Position numbers and translations under genes: made by a program. DNA of 58,640 bases, taken from contig WRAP01000012.1 in assembly GCA_009780135.1 (NCBI GenBank), positions 1-58,640 on the forward strand, read 5' to 3'. Shown here piece after piece: positions 35,565 to 43,033 of the stretch. The notes beneath the pieces were generated by a model that was not told where the DNA came from, did not search any database, and saw nothing but the letters and a program-made list of their open reading frames with translations. Position 1 is the first letter of the stretch, and every line of letters starts with the position of its first letter. Source of the stretch: Bacillota bacterium. GTDB lineage: Bacteria; Bacillota; Clostridia; Christensenellales; Pumilibacteraceae.

Positions 35565-36742
35565 TAGAAATAAACACAAAGTATGGCACAATTAAAATTT
35601 TCGCTAGAACACTGGAGGAAGAAGCCGTTGGACAAATTACTGTGCTAGCCAACAGTGTTTTGGGCAGGAAAGCTAATATTAGGATTATGCCCGATGCTCA
35701 TATAGGAGCAGGGTGTGTTATCGGTACAACTATGGTTATCACCGATAAGGTTTGCCCTAACCTTGTGGGTGTAGATATTGGTTGCGGTGTTGATTTAGTT
35801 AAAACTGACATCAATTTTGCTAACCGATTAAAAGAATTAGACAATACAATCCGCAAATTTGTGCCCTATGGTAAAAGGCATCACGAAAAAGTAAAAACCT
35901 TTAGAGATTTTGCTAAGCTAAAATGCTGGGAAAAAATGCGTAATGACACTAAAGACACAGCTACTAAAAGCCTTGGCTCATTAGGCGGAGGTAATCATTT
36001 TATTGAAGCATACGACAACGGCTATTTGGCCGTTCATAGCGGAAGTCGAAACATCGGGTGGCGAGTGGCACAATATTATCAAATTCAAGCCGAAAAGCAA
36101 GTATCACAAAGAATGAGTGCCATTAAGCTAGAAGCTATGCAAGCAGTCCTCGAAAAAGAGAGGGAAGCTTGGCTTAAAGAAAACAAATCCAAGGTTGCAA
36201 TCGATAAAGGTCTTGCCTATCTTGTAGATGATTTAATGCAAAACTATTTACACGATATGGATATTATGCAAGAATTTGCTGTAGCTAATCGCAAAGCAAT
36301 GCTAGAGACAATAGTAGATAAAATGGGTGGACGAATTATTAGTCAAATTACCTCAACTCATAACTATATTGATATGAGGTTTGATTCTATTATTTTGCGT
36401 AAAGGTGCGATTTCAGCTAGAGAAGGCGAAGAGCTTGTTATTCCGCTTAATATGCGTGATGGATTGCTGGTTTGTGTGGGTAAGGGTAATCCCGATTGGA
36501 ACTACTCTGCTCCTCACGGTGCAGGAAGGCTTTATAGTCGCTCTAAAGCAAAGCAAATTTTAAGTCTAGACGATTATAAAGAGTGTATGAAAGGTGTGTT
36601 TTCTACCTGTATCAACTACGATACCCTAGACGAAGCTCCGTTTGCATATAAAGATTACAAAGAAATTATGGAGCTTATCGAGCCAACCGTAGATATAAAA
36701 CAGCGACTTGTGCCTATCTATAACTTTAAGGCAAGTGAGTGA
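35561..36742 (+). CDS. rtcB: RNA-splicing ligase RtcB
   Basis: A GTP- and Mn2+-dependent ligase joining 2',3'-cyclic phosphate and 5'-OH RNA ends. The 393-residue short bacterial form has the metal-binding DIGCGVDL, GSLGGGNHFIE, HSGSRNIG and STHNYID, and the guanylylated histidine in APHGAGRLYSRS. The start overlaps dtd by four bases, so it is co-translated with the tRNA-proofreading enzyme. No archease gene is seen nearby. The downstream small cysteine-rich genes follow within 16 bases and may share the transcript. Confidence 0.95.
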   Translation: MIEINTKYGTIKIFARTLEEEAVGQITVLANSVLGRKANIRIMPDAHIGAGCVIGTTMVITDKVCPNLVGVDIGCGVDLVKTDINFANRLKELDNTIRKFVPYGKRHHEKVKTFRDFAKLKCWEKMRNDTKDTATKSLGSLGGGNHFIEAYDNGYLAVHSGSRNIGWRVAQYYQIQAEKQVSQRMSAIKLEAMQAVLEKEREAWLKENKSKVAIDKGLAYLVDDLMQNYLHDMDIMQEFAVANRKAMLETIVDKMGGRIISQITSTHNYIDMRFDSIILRKGAISAREGEELVIPLNMRDGLLVCVGKGNPDWNYSAPHGAGRLYSRSKAKQILSLDDYKECMKGVFSTCINYDTLDEAPFAYKDYKEIMELIEPTVDIKQRLVPIYNFKASE

Positions 36743-36758
36743 TTCCTAGGAGAAAATA

Positions 36759-36971
36759 ATGATTACATGTAGAAATATAAAAAAATGTGCTTGTCTTAAG
36801 GTTGAGTGCGTTAATCACAGTAAATGCTGTGCGTGTGTTGTTAAACACAGAGAAACTGACAGCTTACCATATTGTCTGTTTTTAGATAACGGTGGCGATA
36901 AATCTGTTGCTAATTATTATGAAGTGCTCAAAAAGCGATTTCAAAATAAAGAGGAGAAAAGTTTAAAATGA
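36759..36971 (+). CDS. small cysteine-rich protein (DUF6485-like)
   Basis: 70 residues with eight cysteines in the pattern CxxxxxCxCxxxxC, then KCCACVVKHRE and LPYCLFLDN. This resembles the DUF6485 proteins of anaerobic Clostridia, which look like small metal-binding proteins. An AGGAG site lies seven bases before the ATG, and its stop overlaps the start of the ferredoxin-like gene (ATGA). The role is unknown. Confidence 0.78.
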   Translation: MITCRNIKKCACLKVECVNHSKCCACVVKHRETDSLPYCLFLDNGGDKSVANYYEVLKKRFQNKEEKSLK

Positions 36972-37297
36972 AACCAGTAGTAAATCTCAAGAAATGCTTT
37001 GCCAGTCGAAGCGTATGTACTGCAATTAAATGTTGCCCAACCAAAGCTGTTAGCTACATAGAAGTAGACGAGCCGATTTTGGATAAAGAGTTAAACTGTA
37101 ACTGCAACGACCCGCTAAGAGAGGGTAAAGTTACTTGCACGGAAAGCGGTTGCGGGTGTGGAGAGAATGAATGTGGCAACGACCTATATAGCTGTGGTGG
37201 TACTCCGTACGGTAGAATTATCATAGATTATGATAAATGTATTTTCTGCGGTCTTTGTGCTGTTGAATGTTGTGGCAGTGCTATAGACATGGTGTAA
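36968..37297 (+). CDS. 4Fe-4S ferredoxin-type protein
   Basis: 109 residues with about nineteen cysteines. The C-terminal CIFCGLCAVECCGSAIDM is a 4Fe-4S binding motif. The N-terminal half has CFASRSVCTAIKCCPTKAV, which could hold a second cluster. Between them lies an unusual Cys/Gly-rich loop (CNCND, CTESGCGCGENECG, YSCGG). It overlaps the DUF6485-like gene by four bases. It is probably an electron carrier or an iron-sulfur partner of the upstream protein. Confidence 0.82.
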   Translation: MKPVVNLKKCFASRSVCTAIKCCPTKAVSYIEVDEPILDKELNCNCNDPLREGKVTCTESGCGCGENECGNDLYSCGGTPYGRIIIDYDKCIFCGLCAVECCGSAIDMV

Positions 37298-37476
37298 ATA
37301 ATTAAAAAGTTATTTAGCACTCTAAAATAAAAATTATTTTTATAGCAGGCAATTATCAGTTTTGTCATAAAGCCTAAGCTAACCTTTCTCCCTTTTCTTG
37401 TAGAATTTTGTCATAAAAATACTCCTTTTATAATATAGTATATTACTACTTATTACTTATTTTAGGGGAGTTTTTA
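37298..37476. promoter_or_regulatory. spoIIID upstream region with direct repeats
   Basis: TTTTGTCATAAA occurs twice, at 37360-37371 and 37406-37417, 46 bases apart. A palindromic run, ATAAAAATTATTTTTAT, follows the ferredoxin gene and may end its transcript. Confidence 0.5.
37411..37439 (+). promoter_or_regulatory. candidate sigma-E promoter of spoIIID
   Basis: TCATAAA (37411-37417), 14 bases, then AATATAGT (37432-37439) resembles the mother-cell sigma-E consensus (xxATAxx, CATACAxT) better than sigma-A. spoIIID is a sigma-E regulon member in Bacillus and Clostridia. The match is partial. Confidence 0.45.
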
Positions 37477-37722
37477 ATGAAACAACATATTACTAGTCGG
37501 TGTTTGGTGCTTGCCGAACATATTTTAGAGACCAAAGATACGGTACGGGATACTGCTAAAGTTTTTGGCATTAGCAAAAGCACAGTACATAAAGATGTTA
37601 CCGAAAGGTTACGGGATTTAGATGTAGCATTATTTGAATCCGTTAGAGAGGTGCTAGAATATAATTTATCAATTCGTCATATTCGCGGTGGCGAGGCAAC
37701 AAAAGAAAAATATAAAATTTAG
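37477..37722 (+). CDS. spoIIID: sporulation transcriptional regulator SpoIIID
   Basis: 81 residues matching SpoIIID along its length: ILETKDTVRDTAKVFGISKSTVHKDVTERL is the helix-turn-helix, and the C-terminal YNLSIRHIRGGEATKEKYK is the basic extension that contacts DNA. It is a mother-cell DNA-binding protein that tunes sigma-E-dependent genes during endospore formation. An AGGGGAG site precedes the ATG. Its presence is the main reason to call this organism a spore-forming Clostridium relative. Confidence 0.95.
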   Translation: MKQHITSRCLVLAEHILETKDTVRDTAKVFGISKSTVHKDVTERLRDLDVALFESVREVLEYNLSIRHIRGGEATKEKYKI

Positions 37723-37774
37723 AGTAATGGAAAATCACTAATATATAAATAGGCTTTAATTATATAAAGCTTAT

Positions 37775-37812
37775 AAAAAAACTCGCACTTGATTATAAGT
37801 GCGAGTTTTTTT
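37775..37812. terminator. bidirectional terminator between spoIIID and gltX
   Basis: AAAAAAACTCGCACTT pairs perfectly with AAGTGCGAGTTTTTTT around a six-base loop, serving the convergent genes on both strands. Confidence 0.9.
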
Positions 37813-37883
37813 ATGCTATATGAATTATCGTATTAGAATAAGTTAATTACCTTCACAAAAAAGCCGAACCTGTAGTGAGGGAA

Positions 37884-37905
37884 GTGGCGAAGCCACCTTT
37901 TTTAT
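37884..37905. terminator. second small hairpin near the gltX 3' end
   Basis: GTGGC and GCCAC flank GAA, then C and TTTTTT on the plus strand, with AAAAAA on the minus-strand side. It could be an additional terminator; the stem is only five base pairs. Confidence 0.4.
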
Positions 37906-37931
37906 AATATGCAAGTATTATGTTTTTACAA

Positions 37932-39398
37932 TTAAAGGCGTTGTATTACAGTTGCTAATCTACTTAGCATTACCTCAGTGCCTAAGAGTTTTGCCATTTC
38001 ATGAGCACCGCCAGGTGTTACTAGCGAGCCCGTTAGAGCAAGTCTAAACACTAATAAAACTTGTCCTTTTTTGTAACCGTTTGCTATAGCAAAGCCCTCT
38101 ATAATTTCGCTAAGATTACTAAGCTCTTCCATATCCACTTTTGCTGTCAACTCCTTTAAAAGTGGTGGCAACATTGCTTTTGCTACCGTTATATCAGTCT
38201 TCCATTTTTCTGATATAAATAAATTTAAGTCAAAGTTATCAAATGCTTTTATAAAATCGCATAGCTCTACTACATCTCTTATAATACTACATCTAGATTG
38301 CAAAAGTGTACAAAGATATTTTTTATCTAAATCTTTTATATGCTCTAAGCTATTCAAAAACGGTGTTGCTAATTTATAAAATTCTTCCTCCGATAACTCT
38401 TTTATATACTGGGCATTAAGCCATTTTAACTTTTCCAAATCAAAAATAGACGGCGACTTTGATAATCCTTCTACGGTAAACATTTCTTCTGCTTGTTTTA
38501 GTGTAAACTTTTCGTCATTACTTTTTGGGCTCCAGCCTAGCAAGATAATATAATTCAAAATAGCATCAGGTAAATAACCGCTTTTTACAAAATCGTCAAA
38601 GCTAGCGTCGCCGTCTCGCTTACTTAGTTTGTGTTTGCTATCGCGCATAATCGGTTGCATATGGATATATTGCGGTTTTTCCAAGCCTAACCCGTCATAA
38701 ATATGATTATATTTAGGCGTGCTAGAAAGATATTCCGTACCACGCATAACATAATTTATGCCCATAAGATAATCGTCGATAACATTAGCAAAATTATAAG
38801 TGGGCATACCGTCGGATTTTATTAAAACACCGTCTTCTAGTTCGTCATTGTCGATTGTAATTGTGCCAAAAACTAAATCGGCATATTCGGTTGTGCCTGT
38901 TTGTGGAATATTTTGGCGTATTACATGTGGTTCGCCATTGGCTAGCCTTTTAGCCACTTCATCCTTACTTAGCTTTAAGCAATGCTTATCGTATTTTGTA
39001 GCACCACCCTCCCGCATTTTTTCTAAACGCTCTACACTACAAAAACACGGATACGCTCCGCCGTTTTTAACCAGTTGTTGTGCGTATTGTCCATAAGATG
39101 CTTTACGCTCCGATTGAATATAAGGACCATATTCGCCTCCAACATCAGGGCCTTCGTCGTAATGTAACCCAGCTTGTTTTAATGTATTATAAATAACTTC
39201 TTCTGCACCAGCTACCTTGCGTTCTAGGTCGGTATCCTCAATACGTAGAATAAACTTCCCGCCGTGTTTTTTGGCAAAAAGATAAGCATAGCAAGCCGTG
39301 CGAAGTCCTCCGATATGTAAATATCCTGTAGGACTTGGTGCAAAACGAGTGCGAACAATAGAATTATTTGTTTTAGTAGTCTTAGAATTTGTACTCAT
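37932..39398 (-). CDS. gltX: glutamyl-tRNA synthetase
   Basis: A class I synthetase charging tRNA-Glu (and possibly tRNA-Gln). It has RFAPSPTGYLHIGGLRTA (HIGH motif), FILRIEDTDLER, YADLVFGT, GMPTYNFANVIDDYLMGINYVMRGTE and KLSKRDGD (KMSKS equivalent). The frame is open upstream to 39479, but I place the start at the ATG at 39398, giving 488 residues and a short STNSKTTKTNNSI leader before the catalytic domain. This ATG is seven bases after TATACT in a near-consensus promoter and has no Shine-Dalgarno site, so the mRNA is expected to be leaderless. Confidence 0.95.
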   Translation of the reverse strand: MSTNSKTTKTNNSIVRTRFAPSPTGYLHIGGLRTACYAYLFAKKHGGKFILRIEDTDLERKVAGAEEVIYNTLKQAGLHYDEGPDVGGEYGPYIQSERKASYGQYAQQLVKNGGAYPCFCSVERLEKMREGGATKYDKHCLKLSKDEVAKRLANGEPHVIRQNIPQTGTTEYADLVFGTITIDNDELEDGVLIKSDGMPTYNFANVIDDYLMGINYVMRGTEYLSSTPKYNHIYDGLGLEKPQYIHMQPIMRDSKHKLSKRDGDASFDDFVKSGYLPDAILNYIILLGWSPKSNDEKFTLKQAEEMFTVEGLSKSPSIFDLEKLKWLNAQYIKELSEEEFYKLATPFLNSLEHIKDLDKKYLCTLLQSRCSIIRDVVELCDFIKAFDNFDLNLFISEKWKTDITVAKAMLPPLLKELTAKVDMEELSNLSEIIEGFAIANGYKKGQVLLVFRLALTGSLVTPGGAHEMAKLLGTEVMLSRLATVIQRL

Positions 39399-39405
39399 AG
39401 ATTTA

Positions 39406-39434
39406 AGTATAGAATAAGAAATGCTATAAGTCAA
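39406..39434 (-). promoter_or_regulatory. gltX promoter (leaderless), back-to-back with a plus-strand promoter
   Basis: TTGACT (39429-39434) and TATACT (39406-39411) on the minus strand with a 17-base spacer. The start codon follows after seven bases. Confidence 0.85.
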
Positions 39435-39435
39435 C

Positions 39436-39464
39436 TTGACTTTTGAGCTTTTGTATGCTACGCT
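39436..39464 (+). promoter_or_regulatory. divergent promoter of the membrane-protein pair
   Basis: TTGACT (39436-39441) lies one base from the opposing gltX -35 box, making the 13-base palindrome AGTCAACTTGACT. With a 17-base spacer the -10 box is TACGCT (39459-39464), which is weak. A better-looking TATAGT at 39464-39469 is at an unfavourable 22-base spacing. Confidence 0.5.
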
Positions 39465-39472
39465 ATAGTAGT

Positions 39473-40861
39473 ATGGCAAGTATCAAACGACAACTCCTTA
39501 TAAAAAATCTAGATGAGCATAAAAGAATTGCTTTGCTAGAAAAAATAAAATTAGGTGTAAGTATAGCTTTAGGAGTATTATTTCAAATATGTGGTATAGC
39601 AATTCTTGTTAATGTTGCTAGATCTGATTTTGGCTACGGCTACAGTCATGGTATTCATATTGCGTGGGTTTATGCTGGTTCTATTATTCACATTATTGGA
39701 TATTCGTTTTTTATATTTTTTAATAATGCCGTTATGAAATATATAAAAAATCAAACTTTAGACGAGGAAAACGAAATAGATATAGTGATTTTATGTATGC
39801 AATCTATGGTTGATTTAAAAAAAGAGAGGCGATTTGATATAGTAGGATTGATTTTTTCTGTTTTAGCGTTGCTAATAGCGATAACATTTTCTATAATATC
39901 TCGACAATATTTTTACGATGGCATTTTTAGTTTAGTATTTAATGGTGTATTGTTTGTGGTTTTTGGTATAGCTATGGTATGGGCTACTATAAAAACAATA
40001 GTGCCTTTTACACCTAAAGAAGATAAAAGCAGCAAGGAAGATAGTGAGGACGAGGAGGATGATAGCGAAAGCGAAGATGAAGACGATGACGAGGGCGAAC
40101 CCATAATAGACATACTAACTAATCATTTTGCTAGACTTCGAGGAGTGGATGAGAGCTACTTTAGAAATAAGGAGTTAGATAGACTAATAGAGAGTGAAGA
40201 TGAGAAAATCAGTAAAGCTATGGAAGAAGAAACCATAAAAGAAAACGAAGAATATATAAAAGAGTTAGGCAAAAAAGGCAACAAAAATAAAAAAGCCAAA
40301 AGTGTTTTAGAATGGATTTTGATAGTTTTAATGTTTGGTATTATTGGAATTTCTATACTTTTATTTTTTAGTAGTGGCTTCTTTGTGCTTTTTGCTGTGC
40401 TAATGGGTGCTTTTAATTATCCAAGAGAGCGGATTTTTATAGCGATGATAGTTTTATCTTTATCGGTAATAGTATTTTCGATAAGCTTATTATTTTCCCA
40501 CACAATACCAGAAAAAAAATCTGAGATAACATTTTTACAAAGCAATTTAGAAAAATATAGTCTGCATTTAGAATTATATAAAATAAGAAACAAAATTATT
40601 TATAAGAGACTCCTAATAATATTGGCTAGTTTTATAGGATTAGTTACAATAACCATGCTATTATTTTTGTGGAATTTAATTGGTTATAGCGTGCCATTTT
40701 TAGAGGCTATAGCATATGGTTTGCTTATCGGAACTTTAACTCCGTTTTTTACGGCATTCGGTATTCAAATGTTAAAGGGAGAAGACGGAAGAATTCGTAA
40801 TCATAAATCAGTTAGAGCAATAGCAGAAAAAATAGAGGAGAATAATAAAACAAGGGAGTAA
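39473..40861 (+). CDS. multi-pass membrane protein with acidic insert (tandem paralogue 1)
   Basis: I choose the ATG at 39473 (MASIKRQLLIKNLDEHK, 462 residues), because upstream codons overlap the promoter. Two N-terminal helices, two middle helices, two more, then two at the end make about eight membrane spans. Between helices 4 and 5 is a cytoplasmic stretch with an extreme acidic run (EDEEDDSESEDEDDDEGE, about residues 200-217). It shares KNQxLDExNEID, LEKYxxHxExxKIR, VPFLEAxxYGxLIG and the terminal AEKIEE with the next gene. I recognise no family. No Shine-Dalgarno site is seen. Confidence 0.78.
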   Translation: MASIKRQLLIKNLDEHKRIALLEKIKLGVSIALGVLFQICGIAILVNVARSDFGYGYSHGIHIAWVYAGSIIHIIGYSFFIFFNNAVMKYIKNQTLDEENEIDIVILCMQSMVDLKKERRFDIVGLIFSVLALLIAITFSIISRQYFYDGIFSLVFNGVLFVVFGIAMVWATIKTIVPFTPKEDKSSKEDSEDEEDDSESEDEDDDEGEPIIDILTNHFARLRGVDESYFRNKELDRLIESEDEKISKAMEEETIKENEEYIKELGKKGNKNKKAKSVLEWILIVLMFGIIGISILLFFSSGFFVLFAVLMGAFNYPRERIFIAMIVLSLSVIVFSISLLFSHTIPEKKSEITFLQSNLEKYSLHLELYKIRNKIIYKRLLIILASFIGLVTITMLLFLWNLIGYSVPFLEAIAYGLLIGTLTPFFTAFGIQMLKGEDGRIRNHKSVRAIAEKIEENNKTRE

Positions 40862-40867
40862 AGCCAT

Positions 40868-42073
40868 ATGAACCAAAACAATATATTTATATATCATTTA
40901 GTAATTAAAAATTCATTAGACCGTCAAAAAGTAAAAAAGCTAGAAAAAATAAAGCTAATTATAGAAGCAGCTTTTCTCGTTTTTTTGTTTAGTTTTACTA
41001 TAGGGCTTATGATTTCAGCGTTGGTTACAAGCGATACATTAAGTGTTGCATGGCTTTACATTGCAGTTATTCTTAGCATTATTTGTTTTCCGTATAACAT
41101 CTTTTTTTATACTAAGCTAAAAAAAATAGTAAAAAATCAATCGTTAGACGAAACAAACCAAATTGATTTAGCTATAAAAAATTTGAGTAACGCACTCAAC
41201 ATCAAAAAAATAAAGCTGTTTTGTATTGTTGGAATTTCCATGACTATTGTAGGGGTTTCTATGTGGATAGCTTATAGCTTTTTAAGAAATGCTGAAGCTC
41301 ATCAATCTATTATGGCTGTACTTAATATTGCAACAATAATGAGCATTATATTGCCTATGTCTTTACCGCTTTTAGCATACGCATTTTTACAGCATAAAGT
41401 TTCTAAAAAAGAAATCAAAAATGACATTAGTATGCTGATTGCGTTTTTTATGACTGAAAGCGGGGTATCAAAGGATAAAATAAAGGATAAAATATTAGAT
41501 GATTTACTAGATAAAGAAGACGATAAAATCCGTAATGAAATGAAAAAGGATAAAGCGATAAAACGCAACTGGATTATCGGTGGAATTTTATGCTGTTTGC
41601 CGTTTGTTATAGGCTTTGTTCCGATGATGTTTTTTGTATTTGATGGTTGGGTTTTTAGTGATGAAAACACCAGGAATTCACTTTTTATAGCAGGAATTAT
41701 TTTTGTAAGTATGTTTGTTGTGGCAGGGCTAGCTACATTTGTATTTATATTATTTTATCAAAAATGGAAAGAAAATTTTTTGCAACGGGATTTAGAAAAA
41801 TATAAGCATCATATAGAGATAAACAAAATAAGAACAAAACATTATAAGATAGTAGCACTGATTTTATCTGTAACATTTGTAGTTGTTTCTATATTAAGTG
41901 GCGGATTACTTTTATTAGTTGTTCCATTTTTAGAAGCGTTAACCTACGGTATACTTATAGGCTTTGTTGCAATATATATTGCTTGGGCTGTTATTAACTT
42001 TACGCTACTTGGCAAAGATATTAAAGTGGAGTTAAGAGAATTAGCAGAAAAGATAGAAGAAGAAAATAAATGA
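40868..42073 (+). CDS. multi-pass membrane protein (tandem paralogue 2)
   Basis: 401 residues, about eight membrane helices, clearly homologous to the preceding protein (KNQSLDETNQIDLAIKNL, LQRDLEKYKHHIEINKIR, VPFLEALTYGILIGF, LAEKIEEENK) but without its acidic run. The gene starts six bases after the upstream stop codon, behind a GGGAG site, so the two form an operon and probably act together, perhaps as a heteromer. The function is unknown. Confidence 0.78.
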   Translation: MNQNNIFIYHLVIKNSLDRQKVKKLEKIKLIIEAAFLVFLFSFTIGLMISALVTSDTLSVAWLYIAVILSIICFPYNIFFYTKLKKIVKNQSLDETNQIDLAIKNLSNALNIKKIKLFCIVGISMTIVGVSMWIAYSFLRNAEAHQSIMAVLNIATIMSIILPMSLPLLAYAFLQHKVSKKEIKNDISMLIAFFMTESGVSKDKIKDKILDDLLDKEDDKIRNEMKKDKAIKRNWIIGGILCCLPFVIGFVPMMFFVFDGWVFSDENTRNSLFIAGIIFVSMFVVAGLATFVFILFYQKWKENFLQRDLEKYKHHIEINKIRTKHYKIVALILSVTFVVVSILSGGLLLLVVPFLEALTYGILIGFVAIYIAWAVINFTLLGKDIKVELRELAEKIEEENK

Positions 42074-42106
42074 TATTGCTCATTCCTAATAAAATAAAAT
42101 TTAGAT

Positions 42107-42135
42107 GTATAAACCTCCTCTTTCGTGTCAATAAT
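42107..42135 (+). promoter_or_regulatory. possible sporulation-type promoter before the SpoIIQ-like gene
   Basis: GTATA (42107-42111), 17 bases, then CAATAAT (42129-42135) loosely resembles forespore sigma-F/G elements. A GGAGG site (42145-42149) lies 22 bases before the ATG, which is unusually far. Confidence 0.25.
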
Positions 42136-42171
42136 TTCATAAACGGAGGATAAATTAAATTACATCTAATT

Positions 42172-42816
42172 ATGAAAACACAACAAAAAACAACTAAAAA
42201 AAATAAACCTAATGATGCTAAAAAACAGCATAACAGAAAAGTGGCGATATACACAGCGGTGCTTTGTACTGCCCTTATTATGATAACCCTAGCTATTGTA
42301 CTTCCCCTAACACTTGGTGGTCCTGTAGATGACGGCCCGTATATCCCAGTAGTGGTTACACCAACCCCAGAACCACCACCACCGGAACAAATGTTGCTTC
42401 CTATGGCTATGGACGAGTTTGAAGTAGGTAAACTACCAGCACTAAATCGCTTAGTTTTCCATCAAACGCTAAATAACTGGCGTACACACAATGGGCTAAA
42501 CCTTAATGCCCCTATTGGCACGCAAGTTCGTACTATCGCTAGCGGTACAGTATTAAGCGTAGAGCATACTCAGCTAGAGGCAAGCATTGTAACAATTCAA
42601 CACGCTAACGGTAAAGTTAGTAGCTACCATGGTCTTGCTACCGATGTAAGAGTAGAAGAAGGCGATAGAATCCCTTCCGGTACTATTTTAGGCACTATTG
42701 CCCCTGTGCGTCCTATTGCTAGAAGTGAAGGAAGCCACTTGCATTTAAGAGTTAGACAAAATGGCAACCTAATCGATCCGCTAACGCTTTTCCCAGAACT
42801 AGCAGATTATAAATAA
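42172..42816 (+). CDS. spoIIQ: SpoIIQ-like M23 (LytM) peptidase-domain membrane protein
   Basis: 214 residues: a basic cytoplasmic start, one membrane helix (about residues 24-46), a Pro-rich linker with PTPEPPPPE, then an M23/LytM domain. The segment FHQTLNNWRTHNGLNLNAP, then GTQVRTIASGTVLSVEH and GSHLHLRVRQNGNLIDPLTLFP, matches the SpoIIQ type found in spore formers. SpoIIQ links forespore and mother-cell membranes during engulfment. The HxH zinc motif is intact, but the first motif HxGxD reads HNGLN, with Asn in place of Asp, so peptidase activity may be weak or lost, as in the Bacillus protein. It lies 5 kb from spoIIID. Another M23 protein is possible. Confidence 0.7.
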   Translation: MKTQQKTTKKNKPNDAKKQHNRKVAIYTAVLCTALIMITLAIVLPLTLGGPVDDGPYIPVVVTPTPEPPPPEQMLLPMAMDEFEVGKLPALNRLVFHQTLNNWRTHNGLNLNAPIGTQVRTIASGTVLSVEHTQLEASIVTIQHANGKVSSYHGLATDVRVEEGDRIPSGTILGTIAPVRPIARSEGSHLHLRVRQNGNLIDPLTLFPELADYK

Positions 42817-42841
42817 AAAATAAATAAAGCATAGCTATGCT

Positions 42842-42878
42842 AAAAACGCAGAATGAAAAAGTATCATTCTGCGTTTTT
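42842..42878 (+). terminator. terminator of the SpoIIQ-like gene
   Basis: AAAAACGCAGAATGA pairs with TCATTCTGCGTTTTT around AAAAGTA. Confidence 0.88.
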
Positions 42879-42914
42879 AGACATTGTTCGACAAAAAAGA
42901 ACAAAAACTGCCAT

Positions 42915-42956
42915 TTGACAAATTTAGCATATTTATGTTAATCTATTATTTGTCAA
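42915..42956 (+). promoter_or_regulatory. promoter of the S8 protease region inside an inverted repeat
   Basis: TTGACA (42915-42920), 18 bases, TAATCT (42939-42944). TTGACAAAT (42915-42923) and its exact complement ATTTGTCAA (42948-42956) bracket the promoter, as an operator or paired -35 boxes would. Confidence 0.5.
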
Positions 42957-43033
42957 TATATCATTGACTTAAAAGTTAGGAGAAAAATATTATTACAAAA
43001 AGAAAAAAACTGCTATCAATACTTATTACAATT

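Noticed and set aside
35207-35635. 142-codon antisense frame over dtd/rtcB
   Set aside because: It is a shadow of the well-supported dtd gene, with no ribosome binding site or family match.
39913-40113. Serine-rich antisense frame
   Set aside because: It is the complement of the polyacidic run in the membrane protein and has no independent signal.
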